This document shows, piece after piece, positions 1 through 8,353 of a DNA stretch of 64,000 nucleotides. The DNA is taken from positions 1 to 64,000 of the forward strand of contig LQPB01000011.1 of assembly GCA_002102225.1 (NCBI GenBank), given 5' to 3'. A program made the position numbers and the translations under genes. The notes under the pieces are model-generated. The model saw only the letters and a list, made by a program, of their open reading frames with translations, was not told the origin of the DNA and did not search any database. The DNA comes from Mycobacterium interjectum (GTDB lineage Bacteria; Actinomycetota; Actinomycetes; Mycobacteriales; Mycobacteriaceae). Each line of letters starts with the position of its first letter. The stretch's first letter is position 1.

Positions 1-5
1 CATCA

Positions 6-698
6 ATGGCAAACAGGTGGTCCCATGCTCATGGCAAAACCAGCTCTGAAGTGGTCCCATTCACCTGGCAGCCGACAACGGAGCTGGGCGACCGGTCGAC
101 CGATCTCTACCAACGCATTGAGTCGTTGCAGCCCTATACCAGTTCCGCTGACATTCCATCGCTTCCGCCATTGCTGGCGTTGCTCTCTGACGCGCAGCAG
201 GAAAGCATCCACGCGCTGCTTCTGCTGCAGGACTATTCGAACGAGGACAAGCATCGTTCCGTACGGCTCGCCGTACCGCGGACGATCGTGCAACGCAGTG
301 ATGTGCCGTTTTACGAAACGGATCGGCGGATGCGACCAATTGAAGTTGGCGACATTTTGGCGAGCGTCCGCGAAGGCGAACCGATCATGCTTGAGTCCAC
401 CACCGCACTTATCGTGGAGCGTCCTGGTACCAGCACGTGGGTCTCCCCAACCGCGGAATTGGCGCGCCTCCACGCCTACGTGGCACACGTCGCGATTCCC
501 ACATTGGTAACCGGAACCGCACCAACTGACCCGCCCTTGCCCGACGTCGTGGACCTCAGTGATAACGGCCAGACGCTGGCGGAGCGGATCAAAGGCGGCG
601 GGCACCTAAATGCGCATGAGCGGATGAGAATCGAGGCCGATCGTCTCCTCGCAGAGCATGCCAACCGGCCCCCGACCTTGCTCCGAACCGAGGACTGA
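6..698 (+). CDS. Hypothetical protein, possibly 5'-truncated by the window
   Basis: I do not recognise this protein of at least 230 residues. The ATG used is the first in-frame start in the window, but the frame is open to the left edge, so the real start may lie outside and no ribosome site can be seen. A leucine-rich helical stretch (about residues 50-75) is followed by LLQDYSNEDKHR; an SN.DKHR motif recurs, as far as I remember, in other unnamed actinobacterial proteins. There is no signal peptide and no membrane segment. Third codon positions are less G/C-biased than in genes beyond 3 kb, as in the next two genes, which suggests a shared accessory origin. It runs convergently towards the two-gene unit at 859-2474. 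Confidence 0.6.
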   Translation: MANRWSHAHGKTSSEVVPFTWQPTTELGDRSTDLYQRIESLQPYTSSADIPSLPPLLALLSDAQQESIHALLLLQDYSNEDKHRSVRLAVPRTIVQRSDVPFYETDRRMRPIEVGDILASVREGEPIMLESTTALIVERPGTSTWVSPTAELARLHAYVAHVAIPTLVTGTAPTDPPLPDVVDLSDNGQTLAERIKGGGHLNAHERMRIEADRLLAEHANRPPTLLRTED

Positions 699-776
699 AG
701 TTCCCGGTAGCGCACTTGGCACTCTAATGACCGCTGTCCCTGAGGATCTGATGCTCAGACCAAGTGTGATAACCGC

Positions 777-798
777 TTGGCATTTGCCGAAGTGCCGA
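777..798. terminator. Weak hairpin between convergent genes
   Basis: TGGCATTT at 778-785 can pair with AAGTGCCG at 790-797 across a four-base GCCG loop, with one G-U pair. It sits between the convergent stops at 698 and 859. There is no T-run, so this is only a possible two-way terminator. Confidence 0.25.
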
Positions 799-858
799 AT
801 CATCGACATTTCGGCGCATGACGTGAGATGACGCTGGGCGCAACAATCTGGGTTGTCG

Positions 859-1986
859 TCAAAGTAACCGTCGAGTAGCGAGCGGCGTTACCGCGTCCTT
901 GGTATCTGCCATCAGACCAGCGCTCGACCGATGAACGCGGCTCTCAACAACGACCGTTTCTCGCGCGCGCATCCAGCCCAGCGCGTCGTCCAGTCGTTTT
1001 GGTGAGACGTTGACGTTAACGTGGGCGACGCGTCCGGCGCGCACCGCTTGGACGGTCACCAGGCCGGTATCTGTATCAGTATGCCGCTCAACTCGAATGA
1101 TCGGGCCGGTGAGCTCCTCGGCTGTCCGCTGGCGTGGTGGAACCTTCAACTTGCCGGCCACGACTTTAATCCGCTCCCTCGCAGAAGAAGAGACTTCTAC
1201 GCGAGCCGGAACGCTGGGGGATGGCCCGCCGCTCCCTGCCCACTCGAACGAAGCGCTGAACTCGGCAACCGACTCCGCTGCCAAGACTTTGTGAAGGGCT
1301 GTCGTGAATTGATGGCTGACACCAGCGCGAATAAGCTCGTGGATGCTATCGCTACCAGGCTCACGCTCGGGTTGGATGGCGATGGCATCTATAGCCGCAA
1401 GGGACTCGGCGAAGGTGCGCATAACCCGCCGTTGTTCGGACTCCGGCGGCTCAATCGCCGCAAAGTCGAAAACCTCCTCAGAATCGTCTTCAGTAGCCTC
1501 ACGCTCCGGAATGGGCAGATGAATGGGAATGATAAAAGACCCCCGCTTGGAGTGCGCCATCCGCGCTGCCTCGATGAGCGCGTCACCCGCTGGACGATAC
1601 CTACTGATATAAGGCCGGGGACCCAACGAGGTAGTCGCGGACGAACGGAGCATCGTCCAGCCCTCGCGCACGAGAGTTACACCGGCAGCAAAGGGGATCG
1701 TGTCCGCGATGACGATATCGTTCGCGGCTCGGAGGTTGGCGATGTCGACCATCCGCCCATCGAGTCGGGCCAAAACGTCGGCAACGGCCGCCTCTTCGAC
1801 CATCGCGAGGCGTTCAACCAGACGCTGCCAGTCGATACCTCCTTCAACCAGTGTGTCGGGAACCGGGAGCAGCAGCTCGGAGTCGGGATGCTTCCACAAG
1901 CCACCCGCGGCTCCGGGACTCGTCGGTGCCATCCATCCAGTGGATGCGAGGTACCGGGTGAAACGTTCGTTGGCCGTTGAGCTCAA
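859..1986 (-). CDS. Unknown protein, partner of the DUF4365-like gene
   Basis: A protein of 375 residues that I cannot name. The start chosen is a TTG at 1984-1986 that overlaps the TGA of the upstream gene (TTGA). It is preceded by GGGGAGGTGG, a near-perfect ribosome site, 7 nt away. The open frame continues to a GTG at 2031, but that start would overlap the upstream gene by 49 nt and has no such site. The middle (residues about 90-155) has a helical segment followed by GPRPYISRYRP and KRGSFIIPIHLP. A pattern of this kind occurs, as I recall, in large unnamed actinobacterial proteins. No membrane segment or catalytic motif is evident. Translational coupling to the nuclease-fold gene suggests that the two act together. 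Confidence 0.65.
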   Translation of the reverse strand: MSSTANERFTRYLASTGWMAPTSPGAAGGLWKHPDSELLLPVPDTLVEGGIDWQRLVERLAMVEEAAVADVLARLDGRMVDIANLRAANDIVIADTIPFAAGVTLVREGWTMLRSSATTSLGPRPYISRYRPAGDALIEAARMAHSKRGSFIIPIHLPIPEREATEDDSEEVFDFAAIEPPESEQRRVMRTFAESLAAIDAIAIQPEREPGSDSIHELIRAGVSHQFTTALHKVLAAESVAEFSASFEWAGSGGPSPSVPARVEVSSSARERIKVVAGKLKVPPRQRTAEELTGPIIRVERHTDTDTGLVTVQAVRAGRVAHVNVNVSPKRLDDALGWMRARETVVVESRVHRSSAGLMADTKDAVTPLATRRLL

Positions 1987-2474
1987 CTGCCCGCCACCTC
2001 CCCAAACGCCGTATTGAACTCCTCGACCCACTTATCGAGGGTTTCTGCAGTGAGTCGATTTCGTTTGGGTAGCTTCGCACTTGCGACCGACAAGTCGTTG
2101 ACCTTGAGCCACTGAGCGCGTGCGTGGAGAACCGTGTGCAGGTCCTCGTGGCCAATCCAGTCTGTTGGCAGTTCTTTCTCCAGCCGAACGTAAACGAGGA
2201 ATACGGGCGTCTTCGCGGCCGCCCACTTTTCCCGCCACGCCTGTGTCGTTGACACCGAGATGCTGCCGTCTTTGTTTGGTTTCTTGGTGCCAGCCTTGAC
2301 CTGGACGGTGATCGGACCGACCGGAAGGACCGCAACGATGTCTACAGCAAGGTGGTCCTCGCCGCCGGCTACCTCGGTGTTGATGATTCCCGCTTGAGCA
2401 AGGATGGATCGGACGTACATCACTCCCATACGTCCTGTTTTGTCGGTGCCCTGGATCGATGCTGCACCCGCCAC
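1983..2474 (-). CDS. DUF4365-like PD-(D/E)XK nuclease-fold protein
   Basis: A protein of 163 residues from the GTG at 2474. It has the DUF4365 pattern: a helix GRMGVMYVRSILAQAG, then VDIVAV with the conserved acidic residue, then ITVQVKAGTKK with the Q-x-K signature, then REKW...KTPVFLVYV. This is the PD-(D/E)XK endonuclease-like fold seen in several defence and mobile-element proteins, so nucleic-acid cleavage is possible but unproven. The frame is open up to 2624, but residues before the GTG are low-complexity and not family-like. A TAGTGT box ends 7 nt before the GTG, which fits a leaderless mRNA. An ATG at 2429 preceded by AGGA is the alternative, but it would cut the first helix. It is first in a two-gene operon. 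Confidence 0.65.
   Translation of the reverse strand: MAGAASIQGTDKTGRMGVMYVRSILAQAGIINTEVAGGEDHLAVDIVAVLPVGPITVQVKAGTKKPNKDGSISVSTTQAWREKWAAAKTPVFLVYVRLEKELPTDWIGHEDLHTVLHARAQWLKVNDLSVASAKLPKRNRLTAETLDKWVEEFNTAFGEVAGS
1994..2003 (-). promoter_or_regulatory. Strong Shine-Dalgarno site fixing a TTG start
   Basis: Read on the minus strand this is GGGGAGGTGG, lying 7 nt before the TTG at 1986. It lies inside the end of the upstream gene and decides the start of the 375-residue protein. Confidence 0.6.
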
Positions 2475-2481
2475 GAACGTG

Positions 2482-2493
2482 ACACTAGCTATA
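2482..2493 (-). promoter_or_regulatory. Candidate -10 region of the DUF4365 operon
   Basis: Minus-strand TATAGC (2488-2493) runs into TAGTGT (2482-2487). TAGTGT fits the mycobacterial TANNNT -10 pattern and is 7 nt from the GTG at 2474, the spacing expected of a leaderless transcript. No convincing -35 is seen. Confidence 0.3.
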
Positions 2494-2787
2494 GGGCAAC
2501 GCCCATATGCCCGAGTAGGTGGCACAGCGTCCTGATCGTTATCTGATTGAGCGTGGATGCATGATCGGTATGACTGTCTCGCGCGCCTTCCGGGCGCGTC
2601 GCAGTGCGACGGGCTGCCGTGCAATTGTCCCTAGCCCACTAGACCGTTCCCCTGCCGCACCAACACGCCGAGGACAATCCGCCTAGCCTGAGGCGCCCCG
2701 CCGCGGCACGTGGACTGTGAAGCCGGCGGTGGGGGTACGAAATCGCGGTGGGGTATTGGTAGGGGTATATGCCCCGGCGGGGTATAA
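2494..2787. other. Intergenic stretch, no gene seen
   Basis: About 290 bases between the DUF4365 operon and the tRNA terminator. I see no supported gene. It contains the GC-rich run CGCGCGCC...GGGCGCG near 2580-2600 and a CCCC/GGGG pair near 2772-2782. This is where a scar of island integration next to the tRNA might be sought, but I found no copy of the tRNA 3' end. Confidence 0.4.
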
Positions 2788-2823
2788 CAAAGGCGCCCGC
2801 CTCGTCGGCAGAAACCGCCTTTG
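2788..2823 (-). terminator. Hairpin terminator downstream of tRNA-Pro
   Basis: CAAAGGCG at 2788-2795 and CGCCTTTG at 2816-2823 form an 8-bp perfect stem with a 20-nt loop, 14 nt beyond the tRNA 3' end. On the minus strand the stem is followed by TTAT. The position fits termination of the tRNA transcript. Confidence 0.5.
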
Positions 2824-2837
2824 ACCTGTAACTTTCT

Positions 2838-2914
2838 TGGTCGGGCTGACAGGATTTGAACCTGCGACCACTTGACCCCCAGTCAAGTGCGCTACCAAAC
2901 TGCGCCACAGCCCG
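2838..2914 (-). tRNA. tRNA-Pro (anticodon GGG)
   Basis: The minus strand reads a full cloverleaf. The 7-bp acceptor stem is CGGGCTG/CAGCCCG, the anticodon stem is CTTGA/TCAAG, the loop CTGGGGG gives anticodon GGG, and the T arm is GCAGG-TTCAAAT-CCTGT. The discriminator base is A, and the CCA end is encoded at 2838-2840. It reads CCC/CCU proline codons. Its 3' end faces the less GC-rich segment at 1-2.5 kb, the usual geometry of a tRNA-associated genomic island. Confidence 0.95.
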
Positions 2915-2973
2915 GATGCCGCCGGAACACCGGCAGCAGGTCGAAAGCCTACCGCAGCCGGGCCGCGGCGCTG

Positions 2974-3723
2974 CTAATGCCCGAGCGACCTGCGCGTCTT
3001 CTCCACCCAGGCCAGCAGCGCCTCGGCGAGCTCGGACTCGCGGCGATAGAACCGCTGCGCCGGAACCGGCACGCTGACCGCCACCAGCTGCTCGCCCACG
3101 CCGGACAGCACCGCACCCACCGCGCAGACGCCTTCGGTCTGCTCCTCGCGGTCATAGGCGACGCCCTCGGCGCGGACGCGGTCGAGCTCCTTGCGCAGCG
3201 CCGCGGGAGTCGTGATCGTGTTGTCGGTCAGCCGGGCCAACCGGCTGGGCAGGGCCTGCGCCTGCTGCTCGGGCGGCAGATGGGCCAACAGCGCCTTGCC
3301 GTTGGCGCAGCAGTGCAGCGGAAAGGACTCCCCGACCGCGCTGATCGCCCGCAGCCGGTGCGGCGAGACGACCTGGTCGACGAACGTCACGCGGTCACCG
3401 TCGAGGATTGACAGATCCACCGTCTCCTCCAGCTCGCGCGACAGCTCCTCCATGAAGGGGTGCACGTCCCGCACGACGCCGAGCCGCACGGTGGCGGCCA
3501 TGCGCGCGATCTCGGGCCCAAGCCGGTACGGGCCGCGCGCCCCCCGCGAGGCCACCAGGCCCTCGTCGTCCAGCGCGCCCAGGATCCGGCTCACCGTCGA
3601 GCGCGCCATGCCGAGCCGCTCGCCGATCTCGGCCTGGCTGAGCCCCCCAGGGTGCGCCTGCAACAGCCGCAAAATCTCGGCCGCACGCGCGATGACCTGA
3701 ACGCCGGTGCCGTCGGAGGTCAC
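2974..3723 (-). CDS. IclR-family transcriptional regulator
   Basis: A 249-residue regulator. Residues 8-60 form a winged helix (GLSQAEIGERLGMARSTVSRIL, recognition helix near 30-45). Residues about 75-245 form the IclR effector domain, with PLHCCANGKALLA and EGVAYDREEQTEGVCAVGAVL as landmarks. The GTG start at 3721-3723 overlaps the TGA of the cyclase gene (GTGA). The frame stays open to 4104, but that extension is the antisense-biased shadow of the cyclase gene. It is last in the SDR-cyclase-IclR operon, so it probably senses a substrate or product of those two enzymes and controls the promoter near 5370. I take it as the equivalent of M. tuberculosis Rv1719. Confidence 0.85.
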   Translation of the reverse strand: MTSDGTGVQVIARAAEILRLLQAHPGGLSQAEIGERLGMARSTVSRILGALDDEGLVASRGARGPYRLGPEIARMAATVRLGVVRDVHPFMEELSRELEETVDLSILDGDRVTFVDQVVSPHRLRAISAVGESFPLHCCANGKALLAHLPPEQQAQALPSRLARLTDNTITTPAALRKELDRVRAEGVAYDREEQTEGVCAVGAVLSGVGEQLVAVSVPVPAQRFYRRESELAEALLAWVEKTRRSLGH

Positions 3724-4550
3724 GCCGCCGCACCGGTCTCGAGGCGATAGGTCCCGGTGGGGTCGACGATCGCCACCAGCCGCACGATGCAGCCGTCGCC
3801 GGCAACCCAGCGCCACGGGAACGCGGCGAAGGTGACGCGCTTGCCGGTGACCTTGTCCAGGTCTCCCCCGACGTTCTCGAAGCCGTAGATGCCCTTGGAC
3901 AGGATCGCGCGGTGGCACGGCTCCCACTCGGGAAAATCGTCGAGCACGCGGCGGCCGGTCTCCTCCTCGTATTCCCTTACCGCCCAAGGCAATAACCCGC
4001 CGGTGTGTTCGGCCGGGCCGTGCGGGGCGATCGAGGTGGCCATCGGGTGATCCAGCGCCTGGGTGTCGGTGCCGACGGCCTTGACGCCCTTGGCCGCGAA
4101 CCACTCCCCGGCCTCCTTATAGAAGCCCGGCGAGTACGCGTAGTACTCGGCGCTGTCGGAGTAGGTGTGGTGCCAGCCGGTGTTGACGATGACGATGTCG
4201 CCGGGCCGGATCTGCGGCGTGGCCTGCTCCAGGTCCTCGGCGGTGACGACCTCCCACTTCTTCTTCGGGATCGAGACGACGACGCCGGTGCCGAAGAACG
4301 CGCTCAGCGGGATCTCGTGCAGGAACGGGGTTCCCTCGACGACGTGCGCGGGCGCGTCGATGTGGGTGCCGGAATGCATGACGGTGGTGATCTTTTGGGT
4401 CAGCACCCGGCTCCGCGCCATGTTGTGCAGGCGCTCGATCTTCACATCCTCGAAATACGGCCACGCCGGCACGCCATGACCCCACGGGTGCGACAAGTCG
4501 TAGAACTCCAGCTTCGACTCGGCTTCGCCGAGGGGCCACGTGATACTCAT
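3720..4550 (-). CDS. Cyclase-family metal-dependent hydrolase
   Basis: A 276-residue protein of the cyclase / kynurenine-formamidase-like superfamily. The metal-binding signature HSGTHIDAPAH is at residues 59-69, preceded by FYDLSHPWGHGVPAWP, the usual start of the fold. Members hydrolyse amide, ester or lactone-type bonds, and the substrate here is unknown. The start at 4550 has an upstream GGAAAGGAAATC ribosome site. The frame is open to 5459, but that part is the shadow of the SDR gene. It lies 17 nt after the SDR gene and overlaps the IclR gene by 4 nt, so the three are co-transcribed. It corresponds, from memory, to Rv1716; the fadB3-like gene present there is missing here. Confidence 0.85.
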   Translation of the reverse strand: MSITWPLGEAESKLEFYDLSHPWGHGVPAWPYFEDVKIERLHNMARSRVLTQKITTVMHSGTHIDAPAHVVEGTPFLHEIPLSAFFGTGVVVSIPKKKWEVVTAEDLEQATPQIRPGDIVIVNTGWHHTYSDSAEYYAYSPGFYKEAGEWFAAKGVKAVGTDTQALDHPMATSIAPHGPAEHTGGLLPWAVREYEEETGRRVLDDFPEWEPCHRAILSKGIYGFENVGGDLDKVTGKRVTFAAFPWRWVAGDGCIVRLVAIVDPTGTYRLETGAAA

Positions 4551-4567
4551 GATTTCCTTTCCGTCAT

Positions 4568-5326
4568 TCAGCACGCGGTGTAGCCGCCGTCGAGATACAT
4601 CACCTGGCCGGTGAAGAAGCTCGACGCGTCGCTGAGCAGATAAATCAGTGCGCCGACGAAGTCGTCGGGTTCGGCGAAGCGGCGCAACGGGATTCGGGCA
4701 AACATCGCCTCGCGGGTTCGGCGGCCTTTCTCGTCGTCGGCGAACATCCATTCGGTGACTTCGGACCGGAAAACCGTTGGCGCCAGGGCGTTTACCCGGA
4801 TCCCGTCCGGGCCCCATTCCGCGGCCAGGGTCTTGGCCAGCAGGTCGGTGGCGCCCTTCGACGGGCAGTAGGCGCTGTAGCCGGCGGGGTGGCCGAGGGA
4901 GCCGCGCACCGAGGAGACGAGCACGACGCTGCCGCCGGTGCCCTGCTCGAGCAGCACCCGCCCGGCCGCCTGGCACACCAGCCAGGCGCCGCGGGCGTTC
5001 GCGCCCATGACCGTGTCGTAGTCCTCGACGGCCATCTCGGTGATGGGAGCGACGTGGTTCATGCCCGAGGCCACCAACACCCCGTCGAGGCGGCCGTGCT
5101 TGGCGACGGCCGCCTCGACCATCTCCTGCGCGTCGGCGGGGGTCTCGGGCCGGCGGGTGACCAGCGCGGCGTCGTCGATGCCGAGGTCGCGCAGTCCCGC
5201 CGCGTTGCCACCCGCGAGCGTCAGGCGCGCGCCCGCCTCGGCGAGCGCCCGGGCGGCGACGCTGCCCAGCGCGCCGGTCGCGCCGGTAATCAGGATCGAT
5301 TTGTCCTGCACGCTGAACCGCGACAC
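4568..5326 (-). CDS. Short-chain dehydrogenase/reductase
   Basis: A 252-residue SDR. It has the nucleotide-binding TGATGALG at residues 14-21, the catalytic pair Y153/K157 in GYSAYCPSKGA, the serine in LVSSVRG just before it, and the C-terminal FFTGQVMYLDGGYTA typical of classical SDRs. It should oxidise or reduce an alcohol/ketone with NAD(P)(H). The GTG at 5326 is chosen because GGAGG lies 5 nt upstream; a GTG at 5347 has no ribosome site. It is first gene of the operon with the cyclase-family hydrolase and the IclR regulator, which suggests a short catabolic or detoxifying pathway. Confidence 0.85.
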   Translation of the reverse strand: MSRFSVQDKSILITGATGALGSVAARALAEAGARLTLAGGNAAGLRDLGIDDAALVTRRPETPADAQEMVEAAVAKHGRLDGVLVASGMNHVAPITEMAVEDYDTVMGANARGAWLVCQAAGRVLLEQGTGGSVVLVSSVRGSLGHPAGYSAYCPSKGATDLLAKTLAAEWGPDGIRVNALAPTVFRSEVTEWMFADDEKGRRTREAMFARIPLRRFAEPDDFVGALIYLLSDASSFFTGQVMYLDGGYTAC

Positions 5327-5359
5327 CAAAGCCTCCGTGACTCCCACAATGTGGGTATT

Positions 5360-5469
5360 TGAACCCGTTATAAGAGAGACAGTAAGAGGTCACGTTGTAT
5401 GGCGTCAACACTAATTCCTGTGATACAGCTTTCATATCCCGTATCGCGGTAATCAGCATGAAGTGATAC
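5360..5469 (-). promoter_or_regulatory. Promoter region of the SDR-cyclase-IclR operon
   Basis: On the minus strand a TATAAC -10 box occupies 5367-5372, about 34 nt before the gene start after allowing for the start site. A TTGACG sits further up at 5403-5408. Two GTGATAC boxes (plus strand, 5420-5426 and 5463-5469) are 43 bp apart and upstream of the -10, a plausible place for IclR binding. This is read from motifs only. Confidence 0.4.
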
Positions 5470-5532
5470 CGCCGGCGCTACCGCATTCGAGGATCGCCTA
5501 CTGATCCGGGGAAGCGGCGAGCATCCAGGCGC

Positions 5533-6933
5533 TCAGCGGCGCTTGGCTCCCCGCTTCTCGCGCACGCGCACGTTGATCCGGATCGGCGAGCCTTCGAACC
5601 CGAACGTCTCGCGCAGCCGTCGTTCCAGGAACCGCCGGTAGCCGGCCTCCAGGAAACCGGTGGTGAACAGCACGAACGTGGGCGGGCGGGCGGTGGCCTG
5701 GGTGGCGAACAGGATGCGCGGCTGCTTTCCACCGCGGACGGGCGGCGGCGTGGCCGCCACCACCTCCTTGATCCAGGTGTTGAGCTGCCCGGTGGAAATC
5801 CGCGCGTCCCAGGACTCCAGCGCGGTCTCCATCGCCGGCACCAGCTTCTGCACCGCGCGGCCCGTCTTGGCGGAGATGTTGACCCGCTGTGCCCACCGCA
5901 GCTGCGCCAGCTCGCGGTCGATCTCGCGCTCCAGCAGCTCGCGGCGATCCTCGTCGACCAGATCCCACTTGTTGAACGCCAGCACCAGCGCGCGCCCGGC
6001 CTCGACGACCATCGACAGCACCCGCTGATCCTGTTCCGTCAGGGCCTGCGAGGCGTCGATCAGCACGACCACCACCTCGGCCGCGTCGATCGCCGAGTGG
6101 GTGCGCACCGACGCATAGAACTCGTGCCCGCTGGCCTGACCCACCTTGCGCCGCAGGCCCGCGGTGTCGACGAAGCGCCAGAGCTTCCCGCCCAGCTCGA
6201 TCAGCGAGTCCACCGGATCGACCGTCGTCCCGGCGACATCGTGCACCACCGAACGCTGGTCCCCCGCGAGCTTGTTCAGCAGCGAGCTCTTGCCCACGTT
6301 GGGCTTGCCCACCAGCGCCACCCGCCGGGGCCCACCAGGTGCGGGCGCCGCCTCCGACACCGTCGGCAGCGCGGCCAGCACCTCGTCGAGCAGATCGGCG
6401 ACGCCGCGGCCGTGCATCGCGCTCACGGCGTGCGGCTCGCCGAGCCCCAGCGACCACAGCTCCGCGACGTCGGCCTCGGCCTTCTCGCTGTCAACCTTGT
6501 TGGCGGCCAAGAAGACCGGCTTGCCGGAGCGCAGCAGGATGCGGGCGGCGGCCTCGTCGGCGGTGGTGGCGCCGACGGTCGCGTCGACCACCAGGATCAC
6601 CGCGTCCGCGGTGCGCATGGCCACCGAAGCCTGCTCGGCCACCAGCTGCTGCAGGCCCTTCGCGTCGGGCTCCCACCCGCCGGTGTCCTGCACGACGAAC
6701 CGGCGCCCGGTCCACAGCGCGTCGTAGGAGACGCGGTCGCGCGTCACGCCGGGGATGTCCTGCACCACCGCCTCCCGCCGGCCCAGGATCCGGTTCACCA
6801 ATGTCGACTTGCCGACGTTGGGGCGGCCCACCACCGCGACCACCGGCGCCGGCCCGGCCTCCGCAACGTCCTCGAGCCCGGAATCGACCGCCTCCCAGTC
6901 GCTTTCGTCGACCCAGGTGCCGTCCTGCGTCAT
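5533..6933 (-). CDS. der: Ribosome-assembly GTPase Der (EngA)
   Basis: A 466-residue protein with the Der architecture: two tandem GTPase domains and a C-terminal KH-like domain. P-loops are GRPNVGKS (36-43) and GKPNVGKS (209-216), with switch and specificity motifs DTGG, NKVD, DTAG and NKWD. The C-terminus ends in the basic run [11 protein letters not shown]. It matures the 50S subunit and is normally essential. The ATG overlaps the TGA of cmk (ATGA). It ends the parA-scpA-scpB-rluB-cmk-der operon. Confidence 0.97.
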   Translation of the reverse strand: MTQDGTWVDESDWEAVDSGLEDVAEAGPAPVVAVVGRPNVGKSTLVNRILGRREAVVQDIPGVTRDRVSYDALWTGRRFVVQDTGGWEPDAKGLQQLVAEQASVAMRTADAVILVVDATVGATTADEAAARILLRSGKPVFLAANKVDSEKAEADVAELWSLGLGEPHAVSAMHGRGVADLLDEVLAALPTVSEAAPAPGGPRRVALVGKPNVGKSSLLNKLAGDQRSVVHDVAGTTVDPVDSLIELGGKLWRFVDTAGLRRKVGQASGHEFYASVRTHSAIDAAEVVVVLIDASQALTEQDQRVLSMVVEAGRALVLAFNKWDLVDEDRRELLEREIDRELAQLRWAQRVNISAKTGRAVQKLVPAMETALESWDARISTGQLNTWIKEVVAATPPPVRGGKQPRILFATQATARPPTFVLFTTGFLEAGYRRFLERRLRETFGFEGSPIRINVRVREKRGAKRR

Positions 6934-7613
6934 CGCACCGCCCCGCTTTTCTGCCGCACCAGCTCAAGCAGGTGGGCGATCACCTGCGCCTCGGTCATGT
7001 CGCTGGTGTCGACGACCACCGCGTTGGGGGCCGCGCGCAGCGGCGACACCGCCCGGGTGGAATCGAGATGGTCGCGGCGCCGCACATCGGCCAGCACGCC
7101 CTCATAGTCGTCGGGCAGGCCCGCCGCGACGTTCTGGTCGTTGCGGCGCCGTGCGCGGGTTTCGGCCGAGGCGGTGAGGAAAATCTTCACCGGCGCGTCG
7201 GGCAAGACCACGGTTCCGATGTCGCGGCCCTCGACCACGACGCTGCCCGGGCCCTGGGCCATGTCGCGTTGCAGCGCGACCAGCCTGGCGCGCACGGCCG
7301 GCACCGACGACACCGCCGAGACCGCCCGGGTGACCTCGTCGCCGCGGATTTCGACCGAAACATCCTCCGCGCCAAGGTAACAGCGATCCGAATCCGGGTC
7401 GTAGCTGACCGACAGCTGCACCGTCGACGCGACCGAGCCGACGGCTTCCGCGTCGGCGGGGTCGGCCCCGGCGCGCAGCACCGCCAGCGTTACGATCCGG
7501 TACATCGCTCCGGTGTCCAAATAGCGCGCACCCAGCGCGCGCGCCAAACCCCTTGACACCGAAGACTTCCCGGTGCCGGCCGGGCCGTCGATGGCGACAA
7601 CGACACCGCTCAC
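6930..7613 (-). CDS. cmk: Cytidylate kinase
   Basis: A 227-residue (d)CMP kinase that phosphorylates CMP/dCMP with ATP. The P-loop GPAGTGKS is at residues 10-17, and [12 protein letters not shown] and [25 protein letters not shown] are family signatures of the CMP-binding region and lid. The GTG start overlaps the TGA of rluB (GTGA), and its own stop overlaps der. The cmk-der pairing is widespread in bacteria. Confidence 0.96.
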   Translation of the reverse strand: MSGVVVAIDGPAGTGKSSVSRGLARALGARYLDTGAMYRIVTLAVLRAGADPADAEAVGSVASTVQLSVSYDPDSDRCYLGAEDVSVEIRGDEVTRAVSAVSSVPAVRARLVALQRDMAQGPGSVVVEGRDIGTVVLPDAPVKIFLTASAETRARRRNDQNVAAGLPDDYEGVLADVRRRDHLDSTRAVSPLRAAPNAVVVDTSDMTEAQVIAHLLELVRQKSGAVR

Positions 7614-8353
7614 AACCCGACCGCCTTGTAGAGCGAACCGATCTCGTCGCGCCGCAACGCCCGAATGCTGCCCGGGCGCTGCTCACCCAGCGACACCGCG
7701 CCGATGTCGGTGCGCACCAGCGCCTCCACCGGGTGGCCCGTCGCCGCCAGCAGCCGGCGCACGATGCGGTTGCGTCCCTCGTGCAACGTCACGCGCACCA
7801 ACGTCTTCCCTGGAATGGCGTCCACGACCGCGAAATCGTCGACCCGCGCCGGCCCGTCCTCCAGCTCGATCCCGGCGCGCAGCTTCTTGCCCAGCCCGCG
7901 CGGCACGGTCCCGGTCACCGTCGCGAGATACGTCTTGGCCACCTCGTGGGAGGGGTGCATCAATCGGTGCGCCAGCTCGCCGTCGTTGGTCAGCAGGATC
8001 AGCCCCTCGGTGTCGGCGTCCAACCGGCCGACGTGAAACAGCTTCTTGTTGCCGCGAACCCGGCGCTCGACCAGGTCGCCGATGCACGGCCGGCCACGAT
8101 CGTCCGACATGGTCGAGTGCATGCCCCGCGGCTTGTTCAGGGCGAAGTACACCAGCGAGTCGTCGATGAGCACCCGCACGCCGTCGACGCGAATCACCGA
8201 GGCGTCCGGGTCGACCCGGGTGCCCAGCTCGGTCACCACCTGCCCGTCCACCTCGACGCGACCGTCGATGATCAGCTTCTCGGCGGCGCGGCGCGACGCA
8301 ATTCCCGCCTGGGACAACACTTTTTGTAGGCGGACCCCTTCAGTGTCGGCCAT
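7610..8353 (-). CDS. rluB: Pseudouridine synthase RluB family (RsuA/RluB/E/F)
   Basis: A 247-residue protein. An N-terminal S4 RNA-binding domain ([22 protein letters not shown]...GRVEVDG, about 7-65) is followed by the RsuA-type catalytic domain with [13 protein letters not shown]112 is the catalytic aspartate. It likely modifies helix 90 region uridine of 23S rRNA. I use the ATG at 8353, which shares TGATG with the scpB stop and has AAGGA upstream; a TTG one codon earlier is possible. It sits between scpB and cmk. Confidence 0.93.
   Translation of the reverse strand: MADTEGVRLQKVLSQAGIASRRAAEKLIIDGRVEVDGQVVTELGTRVDPDASVIRVDGVRVLIDDSLVYFALNKPRGMHSTMSDDRGRPCIGDLVERRVRGNKKLFHVGRLDADTEGLILLTNDGELAHRLMHPSHEVAKTYLATVTGTVPRGLGKKLRAGIELEDGPARVDDFAVVDAIPGKTLVRVTLHEGRNRIVRRLLAATGHPVEALVRTDIGAVSLGEQRPGSIRALRRDEIGSLYKAVGL

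Noticed and set aside
1..2838. Direct repeat of the tRNA-Pro 3' end as an island attachment site
   Set aside because: I looked for a second copy of the T-arm/acceptor sequence left of the tRNA and did not find one; if it exists it is outside the window.
2639..2908. Open frames covering the tRNA
   Set aside because: They overlap a complete tRNA-Pro with encoded CCA, and the predicted peptides are tRNA-derived (GLDWGSSGRRFKSCQPD).
4551..5459. N-terminal extension giving a 579-residue cyclase-family protein
   Set aside because: The added part is out-of-frame SDR sequence; the ATG at 4550 has a clear ribosome site and the family begins there.
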